Both the position numbers and the translations under genes were made by a program. The notes under the pieces were generated by a model, which was not told the DNA's origin, did no database searches, and was given only the letters and a program-made list of their open reading frames with translations. A DNA stretch of 64,000 nucleotides, from assembly GCA_964023205.1 (NCBI GenBank), contig OZ026835.1:10994414-11058413 (forward strand), read 5' to 3'. Shown here piece by piece: positions 13,018 to 25,900 of the stretch. This DNA is from Lutraria lutraria. Lineage: Eukaryota; Mollusca; Bivalvia; Venerida; Mactridae. Numbering within the stretch: the stretch's first letter is position 1; each line of letters starts with the position of its first letter.

Positions 13018-14280
13018 ACAACAAGTTCAGTCATTCAAATGTCAATGTAATTCACCCTTAATATACGTACAACATAAAGCTTGTTATAATATTTAGCTTG
13101 ACATCATTGGTTCTTGTCGACTATTTTGACAAAGAAGGAAATAGACCCTTCTTGCACTCCCCACTTCAGTTATCAGTGATATATTTGTGAAGTCATTTTT
13201 AAAAAGATAAGTATACACATGTACTTCAAATTCATACATACGAGAAATCTGATGTACACTCATGGACAAAAGTTTGATCCGATCTACAAACAATGTCTGT
13301 TTTGTATATAATCCTGCATTAATAAGAAATGAAACCATTGGAAAGAAGACGCTACCAGTCATTCATTGGTTACAACTTACTAAACCAGTTTCAATGGAAT
13401 GAAAATAAAGTAAGCTAAATTACAGGGACGTAGTTTTACTGGTTTTAAAAGAGTCACGGGAAGCCTTTTTGTCTTTAAGTATATACATTTGTATCACAAA
13501 CAATAGATGGATTAATATATTTATATTATGAGAAAGAATACGAGTTGATGGCAGGGCAAAAACGCCCTAGATATGTTAATATAAAGGCATTTAGCAGCGT
13601 ATATTGGTATAATAACGACATGATTAGAATAGAAAACATGTAATGCTTGGGGTTACTAGACCAAAACAACTGGAACTGGGCAAAGCTAGTTTTTGCAAGA
13701 ATACGAGGCACGATTACTTCCCATTATTTACATGTACTGTATAATAAACATTGTATGTTTAATCCTCAGAAGAATATTTTCTTGTCAGTGATATCTTCAA
13801 CAAAGTATTGATGTTCCAGACTTCTCAGACCAGTAATTGCAGCCCATTGCCATTCTGAAGCAATAATAATGGATAAAAACTTCGTGTAATGACCCTGGTA
13901 CTGATTCATTATATATGACAGTTTTAACTAATGTTTAAGTATCCGGTTCAGGACAATGTGGTAGACAAGGCATTAATTTAATATATAGCTCAGTGTTATT
14001 TCACTTACAAAATTTCAAAGTCCATTCGAATAACCTTTATAACAAAGTTTGATTACTTATTCTGCAAATCAAAATACCAGACAAAAATAATATACCATCT
14101 TACCGCTAGTGTTATATCAGCAATGGTTTAATAAACCTGTGAAAACAAAATAAAACATAAGCATTTTAAACAATTCTTATAAATTAAATGTGATACAAGT
14201 AGTCGCATGCAAAGGGATATCATCTTTAAATGTAAAGATATTGCATAGCTCATTGTTTTGTACTAAAGAATGAATAGCCA
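13018..14280. other. Intergenic, nothing recognised
   Basis: AT-rich DNA between the 3' ends of the two convergent receptor genes. The open frames present are short and show no family motif or repeated codon pattern. Confidence 0.5.
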
Positions 14281-14284
14281 ACTT

Positions 14285-15725
14285 ATTATCCGTCCTTAGC
14301 TCCTTTCTCTTAGCCCCCTTTCTCTCTCCCTCTTTACATTTCCCCTTCGTCTCTCTTCACCCCTTTACTTCCCTTCCCTTTGCACCTCTTTTTTATCTCC
14401 CACTTTAAATTTCAATTTGCCCCCTTTCTCCCTCTTTACCTTTTCCCTTTGTCAGCTTTTTCTCTCTCCCACTTTACCTTTCCCATTTGCCCCCTTTCTC
14501 TATCTCTCTTAACATTTCACATTTGCCACCTTTCTCTATCCCTATTTACCTTCCCCTTTGCCTTCTTTCTCTCTCCCTCTTTACCTTTCCCCTTTGTCAG
14601 CCTTTTCTCTCTCCCTCTGTACCTTTACCATTTGCCCCCTTTCTCTCTCTTTACCTTTTCCCTTTGTCAGCTTTTTCTCTCTCCCACTTTACCTTTCCCA
14701 TTTGCCCCCTTTCTCTATCTCTCTTAACATTTCACATTTGCCACCTTTCTCTATCCCTATTTACCTTCCCCTTTGCCTTCTTTCTCTCTCCCTCTTTACC
14801 TTTCCCCTTTGTCAGCCTTTTCTCTCTCCCTCTGTACCTTTACCATTTGCCCCCTTTCTCTCTATTTACCTTTTCCATTTGTCAGCTTTTTCTCTCTCGT
14901 TCTGTACCTTTCCCTTTGCCCCCTTTCTCCCTCTTTACCTTTCCCTTTGTCAACTTTTTCTCTCTCCCACTCTACCTTTCCCATTTGCCCCCTTTCTCTA
15001 TCCCTCTTAACATTTCCCCTTTGCCACCTTTAGTATATCCCTATTTACCTCCCACTTTGCCGTCTTACTCTCTCCCTCTTTACCTTTCCCCTTTGTCAGC
15101 TTTTTCTCTCCCCCTCTGTACCTTTCCCATTTCCCCCCTTTCTCTATCCCTCTTAACCTTTCTCTTTTCCCCTTGCTCTCTCTCCCTCTTTAGCTTTCTC
15201 TTTGCCCCTTTCTCTCTCTCCCTCTTTAGCTTTCCCCTGTGTAAGATTTTTCTCTTTCCCTTTGTCATTTGCCCCCTTCCTCTATCACTCTTAACTTTCC
15301 CATTTGCCACCTTTCTCTATCTCTATTTACATTCCCCTTTGCCATATTTCTCTCTCCCTCTTTACCTTTCTCTTTGCCCCTTTCTCCCTCTTTAGCTTTC
15401 CCCTTTGTCCGTTTCTTTCTCTTTCCCTCTTTACCTTTCGCCTTTGCCCGCTTTCTGTCTCCCTCTTTACCTTTCCCTTTGCCCCCTTTCTCTATCTCCC
15501 CCCTTTACTTCCTTTCCCTTTCCCCCATTTACTTCCCTCCTCTTTATCCCTGATTTCTGTCTCCTTCTCTTTCTCTCTATCTCCCTGATTTAATCCCTTC
15601 TCTTTCTCCCTCTTTTATCTTCTTTCTACCGTCTTCCTCTTTTATCTCCTTTCCCTATTTCTATTTTCGCTTTCTCCCCTCTATCTCTATATCTCCCGAC
15701 CTGTTCCACTCTACATCTCTCTCTC
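14285..15725. repeat. Polypyrimidine minisatellite array
   Basis: About 1.4 kb is almost pure C/T on the + strand. Imperfect units of roughly 30-36 bp are built from TTTACCTTTCCC, TTTGCCCCC and TTTCTCTCTCCC. A larger block is duplicated at 215-bp spacing (for example the junction at 14482 recurs at 14697). Long open frames in all three + frames are a by-product of the missing purines and encode only Pro/Leu/Ser/Phe repeats, so they are not scored as genes. The purine-rich complement would read in the direction of gene B if its transcript extended this far. Confidence 0.9.
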
Positions 15726-15839
15726 TCTCTCCGATGCATTCCAACCTCAATGCCATTACAGCTTGTTTGAAACCATTTTCGCCTAAGAAAGCGACGATAG
15801 TTTTACTTTATAAGCATTGTTTCGTGTGTAGCAACAATG

Positions 15840-15915
15840 AAACCCCTGAAAATCGAACTCCCTGAAAACCGGAATTGTCTAAAAATCTAGAAGGATTTCG
15901 GTTTTCAGAGGATTA
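15840..15915. repeat. Inverted-repeat MITE fragment
   Basis: CCCTGAAAACCGGAA is followed by its near complement TTCGGTTTTCAGAGG within about 60 bp. It resembles the hairpin near 7.7 kb. Confidence 0.4.
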
Positions 15916-16087
15916 TGGTGCATTTCCCAGTAACGTTCCACGTGTCATGCAGAACTACTAACAATATAAGCAACTAAAACTACAAGCAATATAATTAATA
16001 AGATCAACTAGATATGGGATTGAAACTAATTACAAGTCAAATAACGTCGAACCATTGTAATATCGGTTCCAAATAATAACACATTGT

Positions 16088-16993
16088 TCAATGCCATTTA
16101 GTTATCGTCTCTGAACGCTTTTTACTTCCGAACCTGGCAGAGATAACACTAATAGATAGACTTGAAGACCCTGACTGAAATTTGATGAAATTGTATATTC
16201 CTGTCTTCTCTGAGCTTGATTAAAGCTTGAGTACAGGGATTCAATATTACGCTTTAGATAACTGCGGTGTGGATGTGAATAGCCTTTGATGTTTTGAAGG
16301 CATTCCGCATGAAAGTGTGCAAGTGAACAAATTCACACCAGGGCAACGTGCATGTGTTCCATACTTGTCCCTTTGGTTAATGCAAGAAACATTTTGGGAT
16401 GTAACTACATGCTTAATGTAGCCTATTCCACCAAGACACTCCTTGTAAATCCAGTCTAAAAGCGAGTGACCATATTAATGTTTGGATCGATCTTGGATTA
16501 CACAAGCTATATGACTAATAAGGTTAGTTTTAGCACCCACATATGACTTACTCGCGGATTTCGATTCGATAGTATCAGCTAAATGCATAAAAACAGAAAA
16601 GTGAGGATATGTCGATGTACATTTCAAATCAATTGTGTTATACGTATACAAACAAAATCTTAATGTATGCTTATATGTCATTGTAAATAAATAATATTTA
16701 TGTACGAAATAAGACCATTTATAATTGTGAGTTACACCGGTTCGTTTTGGAATTATTTCATTGCAATATGCTAACTAACTATATGTGAATTACAAAACCG
16801 TCTTATTTCTCGTTTAAATTATTTCTAAGCATTATTGGTGGAGATTTAGTAAAGGTACCTTTTTAATTAATAAAAAAATCGTATATTGATTGTAACTTAC
16901 AGCGGAACCACTCCGTGTTTGTTTCCGCCAGTCTGAACTAAACGTCTGAAGACTTCTCTTTCGTTCACTTCTGTGTTTTAATGCATCACGAAT
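16088..16993 (-). other. Short cytoplasmic tail of receptor B (exons 33-34)
   Basis: Exon 16901-16993 (93 nt) is clearly homologous to exon 5 of receptor A ([11 protein letters not shown] against ALKQRNERKKS). The proposed last exon 16088-16174 follows an AG acceptor in the right phase and encodes a Ser-rich, basic 28-residue end ([12 protein letters not shown]) with a stop. It is an inference from phase and composition; the true last exon could lie further left. The tail is about 60 residues, against about 440 in receptor A. Confidence 0.55.
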
Positions 16994-19900
16994 CTGAAAA
17001 AATGGATCATATTAGTAATACATTGTTATCAATAAAAACTAACCATAGCATATTATGAAACAATAGTGCCAAATAACTCTGACATGTGCATATAAGTCCC
17101 AGCGAACAGTTACAAAATAAACCCGTTAGATTATCTGAAAATTCCGATCGAAATAATAATGTATGTAAAAAGGAACATTTTGTATAGAAATTACTTCCGT
17201 TCCTTGTCAAAAGATTTAACTTTAAATGAGAGTATTGGTTTTACCTGTCTGTTGAACACGCAGTGGAACAGAAATATAAAAAGTCCCTGAAAATACACAC
17301 ACACACACAATTATATAAGATCACACTAATATCTATATTACAACAATACAAAATGTACTCATGTACAAACACGCATACATTCGTTTCTGATGTTCCAATC
17401 AGTGGAAGTTCCTTCATGGGTCTGATAACATATTATCCATAGTTAAATGAAAAGGGAAACTGCATTTAATATGTAAATAATTGGAAATAAAAAAGCGTTG
17501 TAAAATAGCTGTGTTTCCAAACAGACTCAATAGTTCCTAAATAGCAAAAAAGTACGAACATATTTTAGGACGAATCCAGCCTCCAAAGTATAAACAATAT
17601 AACTGTTTTATTTAGAAAGAAAAACTAGAACTTACAAGTTTTCTGACACTACTCTTGGTCAAGTAATGGTTATTTTCTGACAATAGATGATTTTCATTAG
17701 AGATGGCATAACGGTATATTGAATGCCATAGATGTCGATGTTAAAAAAGTAAATATATTTACCTGTAAAGTATTAAACATACAGAAGAGATACTGGAAGA
17801 CCACCATGTCACTGTTGACAGATAAGATACCCATGAACCAAGTAAGCCCCATCACAGGAACCAGTACACATATACTACGTAATCCAGTCCTGAAAATACA
17901 AGTCAGGGTATCATTTACCACCAAAACACAACAATGCTTCTTACCAAAGATAACAGAGTACCAAACTGTCATGAAATATGCTCGTCAAATTTATAAGATA
18001 AATACTTAGTGGTAACTGTTCAACTACTACCTAATCATTTTTGGTTGAATCAGGGGCAATAATTCACGAGTGTCCTGAGGGGATTTTCTAGCTTTACCTA
18101 CTTATGACAGGGATGATTGTCTAGCTTGGTCTACTTAACATCCTCATAAACATTTTGACCGAGTTTCGTGAAGACTAAACGGGAATCGTTCATCTTAGAA
18201 CGTGATAAAATACTGTGAACATTGCCGTTATTTCTACAACAATATGCTGTCAATGCGGGCTTAATGATCGATGAGCGGTTACAGTGATTTGAAGTCAGCG
18301 ATCATAAACAATCGACCACGGAAGTGGGTCTCATAAGTCAGAAGGTATATGATTGGATGCAAGAACACATTTAAAACAAATGATTTTCAGCAGAATAACA
18401 TGCACGAGTATCCTGTTTAAGGGTTTGAATCGAAAAATCTTTCCGCCATGTTTTTCGTATCGAAGTCACGTGATTACTTGCATTAATAACCCTACTTACT
18501 GTACTTTCACCTTTATTGACTTAGATTTCACAACATGTGATGACGCCATCTTCTTAAATACTATCAGAATTACTATAAAGTTCACCTTAAAGAAAGTAAT
18601 AATAAAAATAAATGAAATAACCAACACTGCGTATACAATAGTTCATTAAATGTTCTTAATAGCCTCCGATTTCAGAACAATCGGAGAAAATTCGAAACTT
18701 TTGACTCATGCCGTCAAGGAAAGGTCGCATACTACCTTAAATTAATCACTCAAACTACGAAGAATTTCGAAAATGTCGGTTTCTTAAAATTTATAGAATT
18801 TGCTATGTGAAAAGCTTCTATCATGTATAACATTATCAATATAAGTTATAACCATGTATGGATCTTAAGAGAAAATGAGGCCAATATAAAATGATGTAAC
18901 AATAATAAACTAAACGTTAATCACAACTTACAAGAATTATGAATGCAGCCGGGCCTATGAACGCCCAGATAAGTCCTGATTCAACATCTAACCAACAACT
19001 GTAATAAAAGGTAAAGGTTTTGTTTATTATAGTGTCACCCCTAATGAAAGGGCCAGCCAAGTTGATTTTAGGGACACCTATTTTTATGCGCACGCTACCT
19101 CCCGAATCCCGTTTCTTTTTGCTGGGCTGAGATGTGCCTAATTAACCATTATTTTACTACATGGCGGCTCACCAACCTACCGCATCAGTTCCAACCCTGT
19201 CTTCACTGGGGTTCGAACCTTAATATAATTATATAACAAAATATTTATGTTTGCTGATAGATCTTGATTTAACATGAATTGATCTCTAAGTTCTGTTGTA
19301 ATAAACCTATTCCAGCTTTCAAATTGTATGCATTCACTAACATATACATGTAGTTTCATACACCTGGAATGGTCTTGGAACCCCTTCTTTCTTATTACAC
19401 ACTATCTAGCCCTTTAGCACTGTAAGTTCGAATTCCAATCAGAACCAGAAAGATTCACATGAGAGGAAGCGTACGTGGAGTCCGTGATTCTGTCCAGATA
19501 AACTACGGCGGTCTACATACACGGCTAAAATCTTATTAAGTTGCCATATGACCCTGTAATGTTGGCTGCTCGACTTTAAATCAAACAAACATCATACATG
19601 TTCATCACAACATAGGACAATGATGCCAAGAAGCAAATATTGTACATATGCTCAGAGGACTAATAAATGGAATTCTTAAACACGATTTTCTGGAAGTCTT
19701 TATATCAATTGAAAAGGAAAGAAATACAATTCTGAACATTCTAGAGTACACAGTAAATGTACCTTGATTATTTGCCTGACAAAATAGCATATCAACTTAC
19801 AATTGGTCATTTCCAAAGCCTTTTGTTTCTGTAACACCAAGGGAAATCCCAACTATCAAAACAGGGATGACTGGAAAACAATAACAAACGACTTGTTCTT

Positions 19901-22900
19901 ACCATGACATACAACATAAACCATAGTGTGTCTTAGTAATTCATTTGTACCCATTATGGTTATCAATAATTTCATTTAATTAGTATCATACCAACAATGA
20001 AAATGGAGCATTCAGTAGATGCGATTCAAATCAAAACCAGTAAGAGATGGCCCATACAATGTATACGTATCGATGATTATGGAATAGCTGTAAATGATAT
20101 CAAATGTGACTATAGAATCTAAGATGTCTATTTTACTGTGAATGGTGTCAAATGTGAATATAGAATCTAAGATGTCTATTTTACTGTGAATGGTGTCAAA
20201 TGTGAATATAGAAACTAAGATGTCTATTTTAGTGTGAATGGTGTCAAATGTGACTATAGAATCTAAAATGTCTATATTACTGTTAATGGTATCAAATATG
20301 AATATAGAATTTAAGATGTCTATTTTACTGTGAATGGTATCAAATATGACTATAAAATCTAAGATGTCTATTTTACTATGAATGGCATCAAATGTGAATA
20401 TAGAATCTATTCTAAGATGTCTATTTTATTGTGAATGGTATCAAATGTGACTATAGAATCTAAGATGTCTATTTTACTGTGAATGGTATCAAATGTGACT
20501 ATAGAATCTAAGATGTCTATTTTACTGTGAATGGTATCAAATGTGACTATAGAATCTAAGATGTCTATTTTACTGTGAATGGTATCAAATGTGACTATAG
20601 AAACTAAGATGTCTATTTTACTGTGAATTGTGTCAAATGTGACTATAGAAACTAAGATGTCTATTTTACTGTGAATGGTATCAAATGTGACTATAGAAAC
20701 TAAGATGTCTATTTTACTGTGAATGGTATCAAATGTGACTATAGAAACTAAGATGTCTATTTTACTGTGAATGGTATCAAATGTGAATATAGAATCTAAG
20801 ATGTCTATTTTACTGTGAATTGTGTCAAATGTGACTATAGAAACTAAGATGTCTATTTTACTGTGAATGGTATCAAATGTGACTATAGAAACTAAGATGT
20901 CTATTTTACTGTGAATGGTATCAAATGTGACTATAGAAACTAAGATGTCTATTTTACTGTGAATGGTATCAAATGTGAATATAGAATCTAAGATGTCTAT
21001 TTTACTGTGAATTGTGTCAAATGTGACTATAGAATCTAAGATTTCTAGTTTACTGTGAATGGTATCAAATGTGACTATAGAATCTAAGATGTCTATTTTA
21101 CTGTGAATGGTATCAAATGTGACTATAGAATCTTAGATGTCTATTTTACTGTGAATTGTGTCAAATGTGAATATAGAATCTAAGACGCTATTTTACTGTG
21201 AATGGTATCAAATGTGAATATAGAATCTAAGATGTCTATTTTACTGTGAATGGTATCAAATGTGACTATAGAATCTAAGATGTCTATTTTACTGTGAATG
21301 GTATCAAATGTGACTATAGAAACTAAGATGTCTATTTTACTGTGAATGGTATCAAATGTGAATATAGAATCTAAGATGTCTATTTTACTGTGAATGGTAT
21401 CAAATGTGACTATAGAAACTAAGATGTCTATTTTACTGTGAATGGTATCAAATGTGAATATAGAATCTAAGATGTCTATTTTACTGTGAATGGTATCAAA
21501 TGTGACTATAGAATCTAAGATGTCTATTTTACTGTGAATGGTATCAAATGTGAATATAGAATCTAAGATGTCTATTTTACTGTGAATTGTGTCAAATGTG
21601 ACTATAGAAACTAAGATGTCTATTTTACTGTGAATGGTATCAAATGTGACTATAGAAACTAAGATGTCTATTTTACTGTGAATGGTATCAAATGTGACTA
21701 TAGAATCTAAGATGTCTATTTTACTGTGAATGGTATCAAATGTGACTATAGAATCTTAGATGTCTATTTTACTGTGAATTGTGTCAAATGTGACTATAGA
21801 AACTAAGATGTCTATTTTACTGTGAATGGTATCAAATGTGACTATAGAAACTAAGATGTCTATTTTACTGTGAATTGTGTCAAATGTGACTATAGAAACT
21901 AAGATGTCTATTTTACTGTGAATGGTATCAAATGTGACTATAGAAACTAAGATGTCTATTTTACTGTGAATTGTGTCAAATGTGACTATAGAAACTAAGA
22001 TGTCTATTTTACTGTGAATGGTATCAAATGTGACTATAGAAACTAAGATGTCTATTTTACTGTGAATGGTATCAAATGTGAATATAGAATCTAAGATGTC
22101 TATTTTACTGTGAATTGTGTCAAATGTGACTATAGAAACTAAGATGTCTATTTTACTGTGAATGGTATCAAATGTGACTATAGAAACTAAGATGTCTATT
22201 TTACTGTGAATGGTATCAAATGTGAATATAGAATCTAAGATGTCTATTTTACTGTGAATTGTGTCAAATGTGACTATAGAAACTAAGATGTCTATTTTAC
22301 TGTGAATTGTGTCAAATGTGACTATAGAAACTAAGATGTCTATTTTACTGTGAATGGTATCAAATGTGACTATAGAAACTAAGATGTCTATTTTACTGTG
22401 AATGGTATCAAATGTGACTATAGAAACTAAGATGTCTATTTTACTGTGAATTGTGTCAAATGTGACTATAGAAACTAAGATGTCTATTTTACTGTGAATG
22501 GTATCAAATGTGACTATAGAAACTAAGATGTCTATTTTACTGTGAATGGTATCAAATGTGAATATAGAATCTAAGATGTCTATTTTACTGTGAATTGTGT
22601 CAAATGTGACTATAGAAACTAAGATGTCTATTTTACTGTGAATGGTATCAAATGTGAATATAGAAACTAAGATGTCTATTTTACTGTGAATGGTATCAAA
22701 TGTGACTATAGAAACTAAGATGTCTATTTTACTGTGAATGGTATCAAATGTGACTATAGAAACTAAGATGTCTATTTTACTGTGAATGGTATCAAATGTG
22801 AATATAGAAACTAAGATGTCTATTTTACTGTGAATGGTATCAAATGTGACTATAGAAACTAAGATGTCTATTTTACTGTGAATGGTATCAAATGTGACTA

Positions 22901-25900
22901 TAGAAACTAAGATGTCTATTTTACTGTGAATGGTATCAAATGTGACTATAGAAACTAAGATGTCTATTTTACTGTGAATGGTATCAAATGTGACTATAGA
23001 ATCTAAGATGTCTATTTTACTGTGAATGGTATCAAATGTGAATATAGAATCTAAGATGTCTATTTTACTGTGAATGGTATCAAATGTGAATATAGAATCT
23101 AAGATGTCTATTTTACTGTGAATGGTATCAAATGTGACTATAGAAACTAAGATGTCTATTTTACTGTGAATGGTATCAAATGTGAATATAGAATCTAAGA
23201 TGTCTATTTTACTGTGAATTGTGTCAAATGTGACTATAGAAACTAAGATGTCTATTTTACTGTGAATGGTATCAAATGTGAATATAGAAACTAAGATGTC
23301 TATTTTACTGTGAATGGTATCAAATGTGACTATAGAAACTAAGATGTCTATTTTACTGTGAATGGTATCAAATGTGACTATAGAATCTAAGATGTCTATT
23401 TTACTGTGAATGGTATCAAATGTGAATATAGAATCTAAGATGTCTATTTTACTGTGAATGGTATCAAATGTGAATATAGAATCTAAGACGCTATTTTACT
23501 GTGAATGGTATCAAATGTGAATATAGAATCTAAGATGTCTATTTTACTGTGAATGGTATCAAATGTGAATATAGAATCTAAGATGTCTAGTTTACTGTAT
23601 ATGGTATCAACTGTGAATATAGAATCTAAGATGTCTAGTTTACGTAAATATGTGTCATAAAGAAGCTTACACCATGCTAATGGAATGAGAATTTTTATCC
23701 TGAACTTCGTCATAAATACATGTACGACACAAATCAAGATTTCCAAGCCAATCAGTAACATGAAGAAAAACACAGCAAGAAAGAAGAGCTGGATCAAAGC
23801 GGCTATAACAATACACGCATTCTGTAAGATATAATAACACAATTAATGTACCATTAATGTAACAACATCAACAGTCATTCATAAAATTATAACACATTTA
23901 AGGTAAACATGTACTTAGGAATGGAATAACGCGACCAAAAAATGGTAGGTAGGTCAAAAAAGGGTTCATTTTTAAAATTCGTTTCCCGGTATTTAGGGGT
24001 AAGATTTGTGCTTAGATATATTTGTTCTTTGGAATTGCATTTAGAAACTAAAGACTAGAAGTCGGCGTCATGATGGTCATTCAGCTTACCTCGTTTATTT
24101 GTTTTAACAAAACATTAGTCATTAATAAATAAAAGATCGAACAATTGTACTTTAAAATATATACATTTGGTCTAAAGTGCTGACTAACCTTTAAGTTAGT
24201 AAAAATAAGGCGGTGTAAATATTTACCCGACTCTCAGTTCTGTTGACTCCAGCTAGAAATATGGTAAGGGCTAACAATAAGGCCACACAGAGATTCATCA
24301 ACACCACGGCTCTATCACTTCTCACAAGTCTGAAATACACGTATACAGTCATAGATCAATGCAGTACATCTAAATACATCTATAATTATACATCTATGAA
24401 GGCACTTATTACTCTCAATCCGGGTGTAATATGTCTAGTACAAGCAGCGAGTAGTCCTTGGACCGAGGTTATAAAACTTGTGATCAGTCTCGGATGTGTT
24501 CAATGTTTCTAGATTTACATATCCATGATTAAATATGATCAAAGACAGATGCATGCTTTGAATTACCATTTTTTTATCATAATCAACATACAAAAAATGA
24601 AAGATAAAATATGAGATCTGGGACCATTCTGAAGTATTATAATCTCGAAAGCTTGTGCTCCCTCTTAACTGTTACGAACTGCTACTAAGTTCTTATAGTA
24701 AACCTCTATCTAGCTTTCTGGACAGTTTTTGTAAGACGCCATTTGAGACTGAACAAAAGAAAATATATTACCTCCATAACATACAATGGAGAATCACAGT
24801 AAGTAGAAGACATATAATAGATATACCACAACCCACTGCTGATACGATACTCAATATCTCTGTATGGCGAACTGACTGCAATGTAGAACATAAGGATACA
24901 CATGTTACAAATGATTGAAATGACTGTGTTCAGCATTATCTAAGTATGACACGGTTTCTTGACAAATAAATACGGATAGTCATGTCGAGATACTAGTCTT
25001 TAGTATTCAAAGGCGATCTGAATATATTGATAATTTGGAATAGCATTGTATTTTAAATCTTTGTCAACTTTCATGTCTCTATATTTATGTTAATTATCAT
25101 TTCTCTAGCATATATTGTAACGATATATATTAGTACATAATACAGTGTTGTGGATGGGTCGGTGGCCTGCATGTCATTATTAAATAAACTTGAAACTTGA
25201 ATACATGATTTTCATATTAAACACCATTTGTGAGAATATGAGGTATTCTGACTCAACACAAACATGACACACTTAATATGCTGAATGCTAATGCATGTAG
25301 TACAATGTACATGAATAAATAACAACATAGAATTCATAGTAAATATTTGTCAAACAATCTACCAACGCTGTTCTGTCTGAAACCATCCGACATGGCTCTG
25401 TAACTATATGTTACGTCGTGGATGCATAGTGTTCTGTATAGTTCCATTAAATGTTTGGATAGTTGAATCTTGTGGTCTTATCAACAAAGACCAGTTTTAG
25501 GTCAGCATAAGGGAAACAAAGTAACTGTTATCAACATAAACGGAATAATTACATTCGTCTTACTTGGATGTTCATTAAATTATACAAAGAACTAACGTGA
25601 GTAATTATTGTAAAGAAGAAGCAAACATGAAGTTTTATGTAAATATCTAAAAAGATCACATGCGTACAATACTATTAACTGTAATATTAATAGAACAAGA
25701 AGCCATGTATTACATGCTGTATGTAGATAATGTGTTTCTTACCACGGACGATGGGCTCATAAGAATGGCAAAGTTGGTTAGGTGGTCACATGAACATTCA
25801 ACATGAGTATCATTATATGACGTCACATTACATCCTTCAGTTGACCACGCCCCATTTCTTCCGCCACCTCTGTAAGCAACAATTCTTTTTGACAAAATAA

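Larger units (their letters stand above)
17245..24875 (-). other. Seven-transmembrane domain of receptor B (exons 25-32, residues 957-1206)
   Basis: TM1 24772-24875 ([19 protein letters not shown]), TM2 24227-24329 ([18 protein letters not shown]), TM3 23671-23821 ([19 protein letters not shown]), TM4 19801-19870 ([17 protein letters not shown]), TM5 18932-18998 and 18500-18585 ([18 protein letters not shown], then [10 protein letters not shown]), TM6 and start of TM7 17763-17889 ([20 protein letters not shown]), rest of TM7 17245-17286. The ECL2 Cys-Trp pair and the TM6 GLTW motif of the adhesion class are present. The last four exons match receptor A in length exactly. Confidence 0.93.

Noticed and set aside
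14380..15593. Long overlapping open frames of up to 302 codons in all + frames
   Set aside because: They arise because the polypyrimidine array has almost no purines and hence no stop codons; the predicted proteins are only Pro/Leu/Ser/Phe repeats following the DNA period.
16475..16681. 68-codon - strand frame as last exon of receptor B
   Set aside because: No acceptor in phase with exon 33 and no similarity to receptor tails; 16088-16174 fits better.
20093..23645. CRISPR-like array
   Set aside because: The repeat is contiguous with no unique spacers, and it sits in a eukaryotic intron.
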